Shown piece after piece: positions 18,217 to 26,013 of a stretch of 64,000 nt of DNA; the stretch's first letter is position 1, and every line of letters begins with the position of its first letter. A model generated the notes under the pieces. It saw only the letters and a list, made by a program, of their open reading frames with translations. It ran no database searches and had not been told where the DNA came from. Made by a program: the position numbers and the translations under genes. The stretch is from Streptomyces sp. WMMC500 (GTDB taxonomy: Bacteria > Actinomycetota > Actinomycetes > Streptomycetales > Streptomycetaceae): contig NZ_CP114905.1 in NCBI RefSeq assembly GCF_027497195.1, forward strand, positions 4,537,001-4,601,000, read 5' to 3'.

Positions 18217-18986
18217 TGGTCGCTCTCCTCCCACACCTCACGGTCGCTCTCCATCAGGTCCCCGGCCGTGACGATCCACCAGGGCAACTGGCGGTAGGCC
18301 GGCGCGGTGTCCCATTCCTCGTCGCTCCACGGCGGCGGGGCTATCCGGTGGCTGGCCTGGCGGAGCTGGATCCGCTCGACCCGGCCGTCGTTCAGCACGG
18401 GCCCCAGGCGCCGCATCACGATGCGCTTGACGTAGTCCTCGGCGAGGTCGGCGCGGTCGGAGATGGCGCGGTTGTCCTCGTCGTGGGTGTCGGTCCAGTA
18501 GTCCCAGCCCCGGCGCAGTTCGTTCTGCACGGTGTGGCTGGGCGCCGGGTTGCCCCTGATGTTCTCGTGGTCCATGGCGGTGAGGTCGACCCAGCCGGTC
18601 TCCTCGGTGCCGCCGTCGGGCATCTGCAGCCGGGCGCGTACCTCGACGTGGATGTTGGTCTGCAGCGGGTTGGGCGCGAACAGCCGCCAGTTCTGCTCGA
18701 ACTCGGGGAAGACGATGCGGTCGATCGTCTCGTCGTGCTTCGTGCTGAGCGTGTTGGCCGGCGCGACATGCAGGAAGCCGGCGCCCAGGTGCACGGTGAC
18801 GACGCCGACCAGCACCGCGATGGCCAGCGCGACGACGATCCGCGAGAGCGGCGAGAGGCCGGCGATGCCGGGGGCCGGCCGCGGCGCCGCCTCCGGCTCT
18901 GCCCCGGCCCCCTCCGCCCCGGCCCCCGCGGCGCCCCCGCCGTCGGGTATGCCGGCGCGGCTTTCCTCCGGCTGGCGCGATTCCAT
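18213..18986 (-). CDS. DUF5819-family membrane protein, partner of the HTTM protein
   Basis: 257 residues, ATG at 18986. An acidic, Ala/Glu-rich N-terminus of about 48 residues is followed by a transmembrane helix (IVVALAIAVLVGVVTVHLGA) and an exported domain with FPEFEQNWRLFAPNP, a tryptophan/proline motif I associate with DUF5819. The exported part has many aromatic and charged residues and no obvious catalytic motif. Its TGA overlaps the GTG of the HTTM gene, so the two are made together. The start faces the paaA operator region across 162 bp, so this operon and paaABCDE are divergent. No biochemical role is known to me. Confidence 0.78.
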   Translation of the reverse strand: MESRQPEESRAGIPDGGGAAGAGAEGAGAEPEAAPRPAPGIAGLSPLSRIVVALAIAVLVGVVTVHLGAGFLHVAPANTLSTKHDETIDRIVFPEFEQNWRLFAPNPLQTNIHVEVRARLQMPDGGTEETGWVDLTAMDHENIRGNPAPSHTVQNELRRGWDYWTDTHDEDNRAISDRADLAEDYVKRIVMRRLGPVLNDGRVERIQLRQASHRIAPPPWSDEEWDTAPAYRQLPWWIVTAGDLMESDREVWEESDQ

Positions 18987-19110
18987 AACCCCCGGGCTCC
19001 CGTCTCCTCCGGTCCTTAGGACCGGCACGCTACCCACCCGGACCGCCTGCGCGCAGCGTGCGGGGGCAGAAACCGACCTTGACAGGGTAAGGCCAGGCAA
19101 GGAGCATGGA

Positions 19111-19124
19111 ACCGAACGATCGGT
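19111..19124. promoter_or_regulatory. TetR-type operator, copy 3 (paaA upstream)
   Basis: ACCGAACGATCGGT, the same ACCGA-N4-TCGGT inverted repeat. It sits 24 bp before the paaA ATG and immediately upstream of the ribosome-binding region. It also faces the divergent DUF5819 gene 125 bp away. Confidence 0.72.
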
Positions 19125-19148
19125 CGGTAGGGAGGGCTGGGAGCCGAG

Positions 19149-20186
19149 ATGCCGGAGACGATCACCGAAAGAGGCAGCCGGTCCGGAGCCGCGCCGGGCT
19201 CCGCACCGCGTACGGGCGCGGGGGCGCCCGGAGCCGCGCCGCAGGCCGAGGCCGCGTTCGAGGCGAAGATCGCCGCGGACGAGCGCATCGAGCCGCGCGA
19301 CTGGATGCCCGACGCCTACCGCAGGACGCTCGTGCGCCAGATCGCCCAGCACGCCCACTCCGAGATCATCGGCATGCAGCCGGAGGCGAACTGGCTGACC
19401 CGCGCCCCCTCGCTGCGCCGCAAGGCGATCCTGCTGGCCAAGGTGCAGGACGAGGCGGGCCACGGCCTGTATCTCTACAGCGCCGCCGAGACCCTGGGCA
19501 CCGGCCGGGACGAGCTGCTGGACAAGCTGCACGCGGGCCGCCAGAAGTACTCCTCGATCTTCAACTATCCGACGCTCACCTGGGCCGACGTCGGCGCCAT
19601 CGGCTGGCTCGTGGACGGCGCCGCGATCATCAACCAGGTGCCGCTGTGCCGCTGCTCCTACGGGCCGTACGCGCGCGCGATGGTCCGCATCTGCAAGGAG
19701 GAGTCCTTCCACCAGCGCCAGGGGTACGAGCTGCTGCACACCCTCGCGCACGGCACGCCCGAGCAGCACGCGATGGCGCAGGACGCCGTCGACCGCTGGT
19801 GGTGGCCGTCGCTGATGATGTTCGGCCCGCCCGACGACGAGTCGGCGCACTCGGCGCAGTCCATGGCCTGGAAGATCAAGCGGCACTCGAACGACGAGCT
19901 GCGCCAGCGCTTCGTCGACATCTGCGTGCCGCAGGCCGAGATCCTGGGCCTGACGCTCCCGGACCCCGACCTCAAGTGGAACGAGGAGCGGGGGCAGCAC
20001 GACTTCGGCGCCATCGACTGGGCGGAGTTCAAGGAGGTGCTCCGGGGGAACGGGCCGTGCAACGAGGAGCGGATCGGCCGCCGGCGCCGGGCGCACGAGG
20101 ACGGCGCGTGGGTGCGCGACGCCGCGGCGGCGTACGCCGCGAAGCGGACGCTCGAGGCCGCGGCGCCCGGGGAGGCCGCCGCGTGA
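19149..20186 (+). CDS. paaA: 1,2-phenylacetyl-CoA epoxidase, catalytic subunit PaaA
   Basis: 345 residues. This is the di-iron oxygenase subunit: two ExxH-type iron-ligand helices are seen ([14 protein letters not shown] and [15 protein letters not shown]), with the conserved [20 protein letters not shown] between them. With PaaC it epoxidises the aromatic ring of phenylacetyl-CoA, using electrons from PaaE. The N-terminal 35 residues are Gly/Ala/Pro-rich and longer than usual. It heads paaABCDE, whose five genes all overlap by four or more bases, and is preceded by the operator at 19111. Confidence 0.95.
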   Translation: MPETITERGSRSGAAPGSAPRTGAGAPGAAPQAEAAFEAKIAADERIEPRDWMPDAYRRTLVRQIAQHAHSEIIGMQPEANWLTRAPSLRRKAILLAKVQDEAGHGLYLYSAAETLGTGRDELLDKLHAGRQKYSSIFNYPTLTWADVGAIGWLVDGAAIINQVPLCRCSYGPYARAMVRICKEESFHQRQGYELLHTLAHGTPEQHAMAQDAVDRWWWPSLMMFGPPDDESAHSAQSMAWKIKRHSNDELRQRFVDICVPQAEILGLTLPDPDLKWNEERGQHDFGAIDWAEFKEVLRGNGPCNEERIGRRRRAHEDGAWVRDAAAAYAAKRTLEAAAPGEAAA

Positions 20187-20554
20187 GCGCCGCTGCCGCG
20201 GGCGCGGAGCGGGGCGCGGGCGCGGAGCGTACGGGCGGCGAGGAGGCCCGGACCGGCGGCCCGGGTGCCGCGGCCGGGGACTGGCCGCTGTGGGAGGTGT
20301 TCGTGCGCAGCAGGCGCGGCCTGTCGCACGTGCACGCCGGCTCGCTGCACGCCCCGGACGCCGCCATGGCCCTGCGCAACGCCCGCGATCTCTACACCCG
20401 GCGCCAGGAGGGTGTCTCGGTGTGGGTCGTGCCGTCCGCGGCGGTCACGGCCTCCTCGCCCGACGAGAAGGACCCGTTCTTCGCGCCCGCCGCCGACAAG
20501 CCGTACCGCCACCCCACGTTCTACGAGCTGCCGGAGGGGGTGCGGAACCTGTGA
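20183..20554 (+). CDS. paaB: 1,2-phenylacetyl-CoA epoxidase subunit PaaB
   Basis: 123 residues, GTG start overlapping the paaA stop (GTGA). After about 32 Ala/Gly/Glu-rich residues comes the small conserved domain [20 protein letters not shown], then [20 protein letters not shown] and the end [16 protein letters not shown]. PaaB is a small scaffold that bridges PaaAC dimers in the epoxidase complex and is needed for activity. Typical PaaB is about 95 residues, so the N-terminal tail is an addition. Confidence 0.92.
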   Translation: MSAAAAGAERGAGAERTGGEEARTGGPGAAAGDWPLWEVFVRSRRGLSHVHAGSLHAPDAAMALRNARDLYTRRQEGVSVWVVPSAAVTASSPDEKDPFFAPAADKPYRHPTFYELPEGVRNL

Positions 20555-21312
20555 GCGCCGCCCCGGACCGGACCGCTCCCGCGGGGAGCGCCGCCGACCC
20601 GGCCGCGGCGGCGGCGCTGGCACTGGGGGACGACGCGCTCGTGCTCTCCCACCGGCTCGCGGAGTGGACCGGCCACGCGCCGGTCCTGGAGGAGGAGGTC
20701 GCCCTCGCGAACATCGCGCTCGACCTGCTCGGCCAGGCGCGCACGCTGCTGTCCCTCGTCGGCGACGAGGACGAGCTGGCGTTCCTCCGCGAGGAACGCG
20801 CCTTCCGCAACGTCCAGTTGGTCGAGCAGCCGAACGGCGACTTCGCGCACACGATCGCCCGCCAGTTGTACTTCTCCGTCTACCAGGAGCTGCTGTACGG
20901 GCAGGTGGCCGCGGGCGACGGGTCCTCGCCGCTGGCGCCGCTCGCGGCGAAGGCGGTCAAGGAGGTCGCGTACCACCGCGACCACGCCGAGCAGTGGACC
21001 CTGCGCCTCGGCGACGGCACCGAGACCTCGCACGCCCGGATACGCGCCGGCCTGGACGCCCTCTGGCGGTACACGGGCGAGCTGTTCCGGCCCGTCGACG
21101 GGCTGGCGGTGGACTGGGCCGGGCTGGAGGCGGCGTGGCTGGAGACCGTGGGCGGCGTGCTGGAGCGCGCCACGCTCGCGCTGCCCGAGGGCCCGCGCGG
21201 CACGGTCTGGTCGGCCGGCGCCGGCCGCGAGGGCGTGCACACGGAGCCGTTCGGGCGGATGCTCGCGGAGATGCAGCACCTGCACCGCAGCCACCCGGGG
21301 GCGTCATGGTGA
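20551..21312 (+). CDS. paaC: 1,2-phenylacetyl-CoA epoxidase structural subunit PaaC
   Basis: 253 residues, GTG start in a GTGA overlap with paaB. The ferritin-like helices read LVLSHRLAEWTGHAPVLEEE, ALDLLGQARTLL, RQLYFSVYQELLYGQV and VKEVAYHRDHAEQWTLRLGD. PaaC is the non-catalytic partner that holds PaaA in the active heterodimer. Length and motif order match the family. Confidence 0.93.
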   Translation: MSAAPDRTAPAGSAADPAAAAALALGDDALVLSHRLAEWTGHAPVLEEEVALANIALDLLGQARTLLSLVGDEDELAFLREERAFRNVQLVEQPNGDFAHTIARQLYFSVYQELLYGQVAAGDGSSPLAPLAAKAVKEVAYHRDHAEQWTLRLGDGTETSHARIRAGLDALWRYTGELFRPVDGLAVDWAGLEAAWLETVGGVLERATLALPEGPRGTVWSAGAGREGVHTEPFGRMLAEMQHLHRSHPGASW

Positions 21313-22025
21313 CGGACCCGGACCCGGACTCGGCCCTCGCCGCGGACCCGTCGGCGCGGACGCCGTTGGAGGAGTGGCTGCGGGAGCTGGCCGGCGGCGT
21401 GCCGGACCCGGAGCTGCCGATGCTGACGCTCGCCGAGCTGGGCGTCGTCCGCGGAGTGCGCACGACCGGGGCGGCGGCGGTGGAGGTCGAGCTGACCCCG
21501 ACGTACACGGGATGCCCGGCCGTGGAGTCCATGGCCGAGGACATCGAGCGGGTGCTGCGCGAGCGCGGCGGGATGGCGGAGGTGCGGGTACGGCGCGTGC
21601 TGGCGCCGCCGTGGACGACGGACGACATCACCCCCGAAGGCCGCCGCAAGCTCGCGGAGTCGGGCATCGCCCCGCCCCGTACGACCCGCGGCACCGGCCC
21701 GGTCCCGGTCACCCTGAGCCCCCGCCGCACCCCGGCGACGACGTCGCCCGGAGCCGAGGACGCCGCCGCCGACCGAGCCGCGGACCCGACCACACCGCCC
21801 GCCACCGCACCCGCCAGCCCGACCCGGCCGTCCGTCACCGTCGCCCCCGAACCCGCCGAGCCCCCCGAACCCGCCGCGCCCGCCGCAGGCGGTCCCGTGC
21901 GCTGTCCCCGCTGCGGCTCCGCCGAGACCGCGCTGCTGTCGCCGTTCTCCTCCACCGCGTGCAAGGCCCTGCGCCGCTGCACCGCCTGCCTGGAGCCCTT
22001 CGACCACTTCAAGGAGCTGACGTGA
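21306..22025 (+). CDS. paaD: Phenylacetyl-CoA epoxidase maturation protein PaaD, with long linker and zinc ribbon
   Basis: 239 residues from ATG at 21306; a GTG one codon later gives the GTGA overlap with paaC and is equally likely. The N-terminal domain is MIP18/DUF59 (VPDPELPMLTLAELGVVRGV, then TPTYTGCPAVESMAEDI), the domain of iron-sulfur/iron cofactor assembly factors. An Ala/Pro/Thr-rich linker of roughly 75 residues leads to a C-terminal zinc ribbon (CPRCGS...CTAC). PaaD is thought to help mature the epoxidase metal site. The linker makes this form longer than the usual ~165 residues. Confidence 0.9.
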   Translation: MVTDPDPDSALAADPSARTPLEEWLRELAGGVPDPELPMLTLAELGVVRGVRTTGAAAVEVELTPTYTGCPAVESMAEDIERVLRERGGMAEVRVRRVLAPPWTTDDITPEGRRKLAESGIAPPRTTRGTGPVPVTLSPRRTPATTSPGAEDAAADRAADPTTPPATAPASPTRPSVTVAPEPAEPPEPAAPAAGGPVRCPRCGSAETALLSPFSSTACKALRRCTACLEPFDHFKELT

Positions 22026-23119
22026 CCTCCGCCGCCGCACCCCGGGGGCACGCCGTCTTCCACGACCTCAAGGTCGCCGACATCCGCCGGCTCACCGACG
22101 ACGCCGTCGCCGTCACCTTCGCCGTGCCGCCCGAGCTGCGCGCCGCGTACGGCTTCCGCGCCGGGCAGCACGTCGCCCTGCGGATCCCCACCGGCACCGA
22201 CGGCGGCGCCAGCGACCGTCGGACGTACTCGATCTGCTCCCCCGAGGACCCCGGGCCCGCCGAGCTCACCGTCGGCGTCCGCGAGGTCGCCGACGGCGCC
22301 TGCTCGCCGTACGTCAACAGGCGGCTCGCGCCGGGGGAGACCCTGCCGGTGCTCACCCCCGCCGGCCGCTTCGGGCTGCGCGGCGCCGCCGTCCCCGGCG
22401 GGCGCTACGGCGCGGTGGTCGGCGGCAGCGGCATCACGCCCGTGCTGTCGATCGCCGCGACCCTCCTCGGCCGCGACCCGCGGGCCCGCTTCTGCCTCGT
22501 GCGCAGCGACCGGTCCACCGACTCCGCGATGTTCCTGGAGGAGGTCGCCGACCTCAAGGACCGCTATCCCGACCGGCTGCAGGTGGTGCAGTCGCTCAGT
22601 CGCGAGGAGCAGCAGGCCGGGCTGCCCGCCGGGCGGCTGGACGCGGCGCGGCTGGCGGAGCTGCTGCCCGCACTTCTGCCGGTGGCGGACGTCGAGGGCT
22701 GGTTCCTGTGCGGGCCCTTCGGCCTCATCCAGCAGGCGGAGCGCGGGCTGCGCGCCCTCGGCGTGCCCCGCCGCCGGATCCACGAGGAGATCTTCCACGT
22801 CGACGACGCGCCGGCCCCCGAGCCCGCCGGCCCCTCGCCCGAGCACAGCACGCTGACCGCCACCCTCGCCGGCCGCTCCGGCAGTTGGCCGCTGCGCCCG
22901 GGCGAGAAGCTCCTCGACGCGGTGCTGCGGGCCCGCCCGGACGCCCCGTACGCCTGCAAGGGCGGCGTCTGCGGTACGTGCCGGGCGTTCCTGGTCCGCG
23001 GCAAGGTCCGGATGGACCGCAGCTACGCGCTGGAGCCGGACGAGCTGGCCGCCGGGTACGTGCTGGCCTGCCAGTCGCACCCGGTGACGGAGCAGGTGGA
23101 GCTGGACTTCGACCGCTGA
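22022..23119 (+). CDS. paaE: 1,2-phenylacetyl-CoA epoxidase reductase PaaE
   Basis: 365 residues, GTG start overlapping the paaD stop. Domains in order: FAD-binding (YGFRAGQHVALRI, DRRTYSICS), NAD(P)-binding (VVGGSGITPVLSIAATLL, WFLCGPFGLIQQA), and a C-terminal plant-type [2Fe-2S] ferredoxin with CKGGVCGTC and the fourth Cys in LACQSHP. It passes electrons from NADPH to the PaaA di-iron centre. It is the last gene of the operon and converges on the rhodanese gene. Confidence 0.95.
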   Translation: MTSAAAPRGHAVFHDLKVADIRRLTDDAVAVTFAVPPELRAAYGFRAGQHVALRIPTGTDGGASDRRTYSICSPEDPGPAELTVGVREVADGACSPYVNRRLAPGETLPVLTPAGRFGLRGAAVPGGRYGAVVGGSGITPVLSIAATLLGRDPRARFCLVRSDRSTDSAMFLEEVADLKDRYPDRLQVVQSLSREEQQAGLPAGRLDAARLAELLPALLPVADVEGWFLCGPFGLIQQAERGLRALGVPRRRIHEEIFHVDDAPAPEPAGPSPEHSTLTATLAGRSGSWPLRPGEKLLDAVLRARPDAPYACKGGVCGTCRAFLVRGKVRMDRSYALEPDELAAGYVLACQSHPVTEQVELDFDR

Positions 23120-23145
23120 CCCGGGGCGGGCCGCCGCGGGGTCAG
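23116..23145. terminator. Bidirectional hairpin between paaE and the rhodanese gene
   Basis: CTGACCC and GGGTCAG form the stem, with GC-rich sequence between that can pair further (GGCGG/CCGCC). The two outer arms contain the stop codons of the convergent genes, so a single palindrome ends both. Confidence 0.5.
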
Positions 23146-23486
23146 AGCACGTGCCCCTCCGCGCCCTTGTCGTCCACGACCGGCCGCCCGGCGGCGGCCC
23201 ACGCCTCCATGCCCCCGGCGACGTTGGCGGCGTCCATCCCCTGCTGCACGAGGTACATCGCCACCTGCGCCGAGCGCCCGCCGGAGCGGCAGATCACGTT
23301 GATCCGGGCGTCCTGCGGCGCCGCCTCGGTCACCTCGCCGTAGCGCGCGGCGAACTGGCTCATCGGGACGTGCAGGGCGCCCTCGGCGTGGCCGGCCTGC
23401 CACTCGTCGTCCTCGCGGACGTCCAGCAGGAAGTCGGCCTCCGCCAGCTCGTCGACCGCGACCGTGGGTACGTGACCAAAGCTCAT
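23142..23486 (-). CDS. Single-domain rhodanese
   Basis: 114 residues, ATG at 23486. A single rhodanese domain with DVREDDEWQAGHAEGALHVP, the active-site loop CRSGGR carrying the persulfide cysteine, and the end NVAGGMEAWAAAGRPV. It transfers sulfane sulfur to an acceptor in the cytosol. Its cellular partner is unknown. It is preceded by the J-domain gene on the same strand with a 59-bp gap, so co-transcription is possible. Confidence 0.9.
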   Translation of the reverse strand: MSFGHVPTVAVDELAEADFLLDVREDDEWQAGHAEGALHVPMSQFAARYGEVTEAAPQDARINVICRSGGRSAQVAMYLVQQGMDAANVAGGMEAWAAAGRPVVDDKGAEGHVL

Positions 23487-23545
23487 GCCCCCGACGCTAC
23501 CGGACCGCCGCCCGGGCGCCGTGGGCGGCGCCGCCGGTGCCCGCC

Positions 23546-24430
23546 TCAGCCGCGGGCCAGCTCCGCGAGCGTCGCTTCCTTCTCCGCCACCCGCGCCAGC
23601 AGCTCCTCGGCGATCTCCTCCAGCAGCCGGTCGGGGTCGTCGGGCGCCAGCTTCAGCATCTGCCCGATGGCGCCCTCCTCCAACTGCTTCGCGACCGACA
23701 CCAGCAGCTCCTTGCGCTGCGCCAGCCACTCCAGCCGCGCGTACAGCTCCTCGGCGCGGCTGCGCCGGGGCTCCTCGGGCGCGGGCCCGGCCTCCCACTC
23801 CGCCTTGAGCGCGATCAGCGCCTCGACGTCCCCCGAGGCGTACGCGGTGTTGACGCGGGCGATGAACGCGCTGCGCCGGTCCGACTCGTGCGCGTCCTGG
23901 GCGAGGTCGGGGTGGGCCATGCGGGCCAGTTCGCGGTAGAGCCGGCGGGCCTCCTCGCTCGGCCGCACCCGCGGCGGCGGCGACACCGGCCGGCCGGTGA
24001 GCATGTCGGCGGCCTCCGGCGAGAGCCCGTCGGAGTCGAGCCAGCCGCCGAACAGCTCCTCGACGCCGGGCATCGGCATCACCAGCGCCCGCGCCTCGTC
24101 GGCCCGGCGCTTGTCCTCCGGGTCGCCGGTCTGCTCGGCCCGGGCCTCGGCGATGAGGGCGTCCAGCTCGTCGAGGCGGCTGTACATGGGGCCGAGGCGC
24201 TGGTGGTGCAGGCGGGAGAAGTTGTCGACCTCGATACGGAACGTCTCGACGGCCACCTCGAACTCGATGAGCGCCTGCTCGGCGGCCCGTACGGCACGCT
24301 CCAGCCGCTCGGCGCCGGTGTCGGCGTCCGTCGCGCCCGCGGGGTGCTCACCGCCGTCGGCGGACCCGTCGGCGCGCGCGTGCCGGTCATCGGGAGGCGT
24401 CTGCTCGTCGGGTTCCGCGGGTTCCGTCAC
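23546..24430 (-). CDS. J-domain-containing protein
   Basis: 294 residues from GTG at 24430 (the upstream in-frame sequence is low-complexity). An acidic N-terminus leads to a long helical, probably coiled-coil, region (LERAVRAAEQALIEFEVAVE onward). A J-like segment, EEARRLYRELARMAHPDLAQ, contains the HPD motif that stimulates Hsp70 ATPase. A second helical region follows (ALIALKAEWEAG to the end). The protein is not a DnaJ: there is no Gly/Phe region or zinc centre. It may recruit DnaK to a particular client. Three GGATCCGCA repeats lie upstream. Confidence 0.75.
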   Translation of the reverse strand: MTEPAEPDEQTPPDDRHARADGSADGGEHPAGATDADTGAERLERAVRAAEQALIEFEVAVETFRIEVDNFSRLHHQRLGPMYSRLDELDALIAEARAEQTGDPEDKRRADEARALVMPMPGVEELFGGWLDSDGLSPEAADMLTGRPVSPPPRVRPSEEARRLYRELARMAHPDLAQDAHESDRRSAFIARVNTAYASGDVEALIALKAEWEAGPAPEEPRRSRAEELYARLEWLAQRKELLVSVAKQLEEGAIGQMLKLAPDDPDRLLEEIAEELLARVAEKEATLAELARG

Positions 24431-24479
24431 CCCGCCAGCGTACGGGGTGGCCCGCGGGGCGGGAGGGCCGGTTCCGCGT

Positions 24480-24509
24480 GGATCCGCAGGGATCCGCACG
24501 GGATCCGCA
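24480..24509. repeat. Three tandem GGATCCGCA repeats upstream of the J-domain gene
   Basis: Identical 9-mers begin at 24480, 24490 and 24501, about one helical turn apart, 50-80 bp before the GTG of the J-domain gene. Spacing of 10 and 11 bp places all copies on one face of the DNA, as in regulator-binding iterons. No regulator is apparent. Confidence 0.5.
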
Positions 24510-24532
24510 GGGAGGGGCCCGCCACATGCGGA

Positions 24533-24558
24533 ACCCGCGGGCCCGAGGGCCCGCGGGT
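24533..24558 (-). terminator. Perfect 12-bp hairpin after terD
   Basis: ACCCGCGGGCCC and GGGCCCGCGGGT form a perfect inverted repeat around two bases. It is about 70 bp after the terD stop on the minus strand and upstream of the J-domain gene, consistent with termination of terD transcripts. Confidence 0.55.
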
Positions 24559-24630
24559 CCACCGCCTCAGGAAGCCGTTACCGGCTGAGACCTTGCTTCA
24601 GTGGTGCTCAGTGGTGCCGCAGTCGGTGAC

Positions 24631-25206
24631 TCAGACATTGACGCCGAAGTCCTGCGCGATGCCGCGCAGCCCCGAGGCGTAGCCCTGGCCCACGGCACGG
24701 AACTTCCACTCGGCCCCGTTGCGGTACAGCTCGCCGAAGACCATGGCGGTCTCGGTCGAGGCGTCCTCGCTGAGGTCGTAGCGGGCGATCTCGTTGTTGT
24801 CGGCCTGGTTGACGACGCGGATGAACGCGTTGCGCACCTGGCCGAAGCTCTGCTGGCGGCTCTCCGCCTCGTAGATCGACACCGGGAAGCTGATCTTCTC
24901 GATCTCGGCGGGCACGCCCGCGAGGTTCACCTTCACCTGCTCGTCGTCACCCTCGCCCTCACCGGTGAGGTTGTCACCGGTGTGCTCGACGGAGCCGTCG
25001 GGGCTCTTGAGGTTGTTGAAGAAGATGAAGTGCTGGTCCGAGAGGACCTTCCCGTCGGCGCCGAGCAGCAGAGCGCTGGCGTCGAGGTCGAAGTCCGAGC
25101 CGGTGGTGGTGCGCACGTCCCAGCCGAGACCGACGATGACGGCCGTGAGACCCGGCGCCTCCTTCGTCAGCGAGACGTTTCCACCCTTAGCGAGGCTGAC
25201 ACCCAT
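24631..25206 (-). CDS. terD: TerD-family stress protein
   Basis: 191 residues, ATG at 25206 with AGGGTAAG upstream. Typical Ter[41 protein letters not shown] with the Asp-rich calcium-binding loop, [20 protein letters not shown], and the [20 protein letters not shown] end. TerD proteins bind calcium and are linked to tellurite resistance, and in streptomycetes to development and stress. The gene stands alone here; no other ter genes are near. The symbol is a family name rather than a proven orthologue. Confidence 0.92.
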   Translation of the reverse strand: MGVSLAKGGNVSLTKEAPGLTAVIVGLGWDVRTTTGSDFDLDASALLLGADGKVLSDQHFIFFNNLKSPDGSVEHTGDNLTGEGEGDDEQVKVNLAGVPAEIEKISFPVSIYEAESRQQSFGQVRNAFIRVVNQADNNEIARYDLSEDASTETAMVFGELYRNGAEWKFRAVGQGYASGLRGIAQDFGVNV

Positions 25207-25414
25207 GACTTACCCTGCCCCAATCCGGCGCGGGCCGCGCCGCTTGACGAACATTGCTGGGCCCGGCCGACCGCGGCACCCATCGGTGCAACGAGCACCC
25301 CGGGACCCCGGTTCCCGCCAGCGTACGGCGACGAATCGGACCTCGTGCCCTCGGGTCTACCACCTTCGCCGATCGCCCCGGAACCCCCCGGGCGGCGCGT
25401 TACGCCGTCCGGGC

Positions 25415-25428
25415 GTTTCACGTGAAAC
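25415..25428. other. parS chromosome-partition site
   Basis: GTTTCACGTGAAAC, a perfect 14-bp palindrome identical to the core parS sequence that ParB loads onto in Streptomyces and to the centre of the Bacillus site. Streptomyces parS sites cluster around oriC, and this one is about 36 kb from the origin found here. It is intergenic, as many parS sites are. No second perfect copy was noticed in the window. Confidence 0.9.
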
Positions 25429-25487
25429 CAGACCCGGGCCGCCCTCCGGCGGCCCACCGGTCCCCGCCAGCGTACGGCGACGAAACG

Positions 25488-25540
25488 ACGGAAGGTGCCC
25501 GGTCCGGTGATCTGCGTCCCCGGGGTCGGGCACCTTCCGT
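25488..25540 (-). terminator. Terminator of tRNA-Leu
   Basis: ACGGAAGGTGCCCG and CGGGCACCTTCCGT form a perfect 14-bp stem with a 25-base loop, beginning 14 bases after the tRNA 3' end on the minus strand. CGTTTCG follows the stem in the direction of transcription. Confidence 0.65.
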
Positions 25541-25553
25541 CGGTGCTTCCGTG

Positions 25554-25637
25554 TGCGCGAGGGGGGAGTTGAACCCCCACGTCCTTTCGGACACTGGAAC
25601 CTGAATCCAGCGCGTCTGCCTATTCCGCCACCCGCGC
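25554..25637 (-). tRNA. tRNA-Leu (anticodon CAG)
   Basis: 84 bases with a long variable arm, as expected for leucine. The acceptor GCGCGGG pairs with CTCGCGC followed by discriminator A. The anticodon arm is CTGGA-TTCAGGT-TCCAG, giving CAG. The T arm is GGGGGTTCAACTCCCCC. CCA is not encoded. Confidence 0.95.
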
Positions 25638-26013
25638 AAAGGGTGTGCCGTGCGCGGCCACAGGCCCGCCCCGGCGTCGTGCTGACGTCAGGAAGCCTAG
25701 CACGCAGTTCGGACCCGAATCACATCCGATTTGCCCGCACCCCGGCCGCTCGGGGCCGGTGGTGCGGGACACTGGGAGGAGCCGCCCGTACCATCCCAGT
25801 GGACGCCTGGGCGGACGGTGGCGGAGCAGAGCCGGACGGCCGGCCGGAGGTCGGCCGTACAGGTGCGAGAGGGGTGTGAGAGAGGACACCGCGTACCGGC
25901 GGTGGGGACCGGGAACCACTCCATTCCCCCGCGCGTGGATACGATCAGCGTGCAGTTTCGAGCAGCATGTTCGAGGGCCCGGCGGGAAAGGCCCGTAGGA
26001 GAGGAGGTGCCCC

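Larger units (their letters stand above)
25207..25553. other. Intergenic region between terD and tRNA-Leu
   Basis: No gene seen in 347 bases. It holds the parS site (25415-25428), the tRNA terminator hairpin (25488-25540), and two identical 21-base copies beginning CCGCCAGCGTACGG at 25315 and 25464. The copies are 149 bp apart, one on each side of parS. Their role is unknown. Confidence 0.7.

Noticed and set aside
25315..25484. 21-base direct repeats near tRNA-Leu as attL/attR of an element
   Set aside because: They do not match the tRNA sequence and enclose only 149 bp of parS-containing intergenic DNA.
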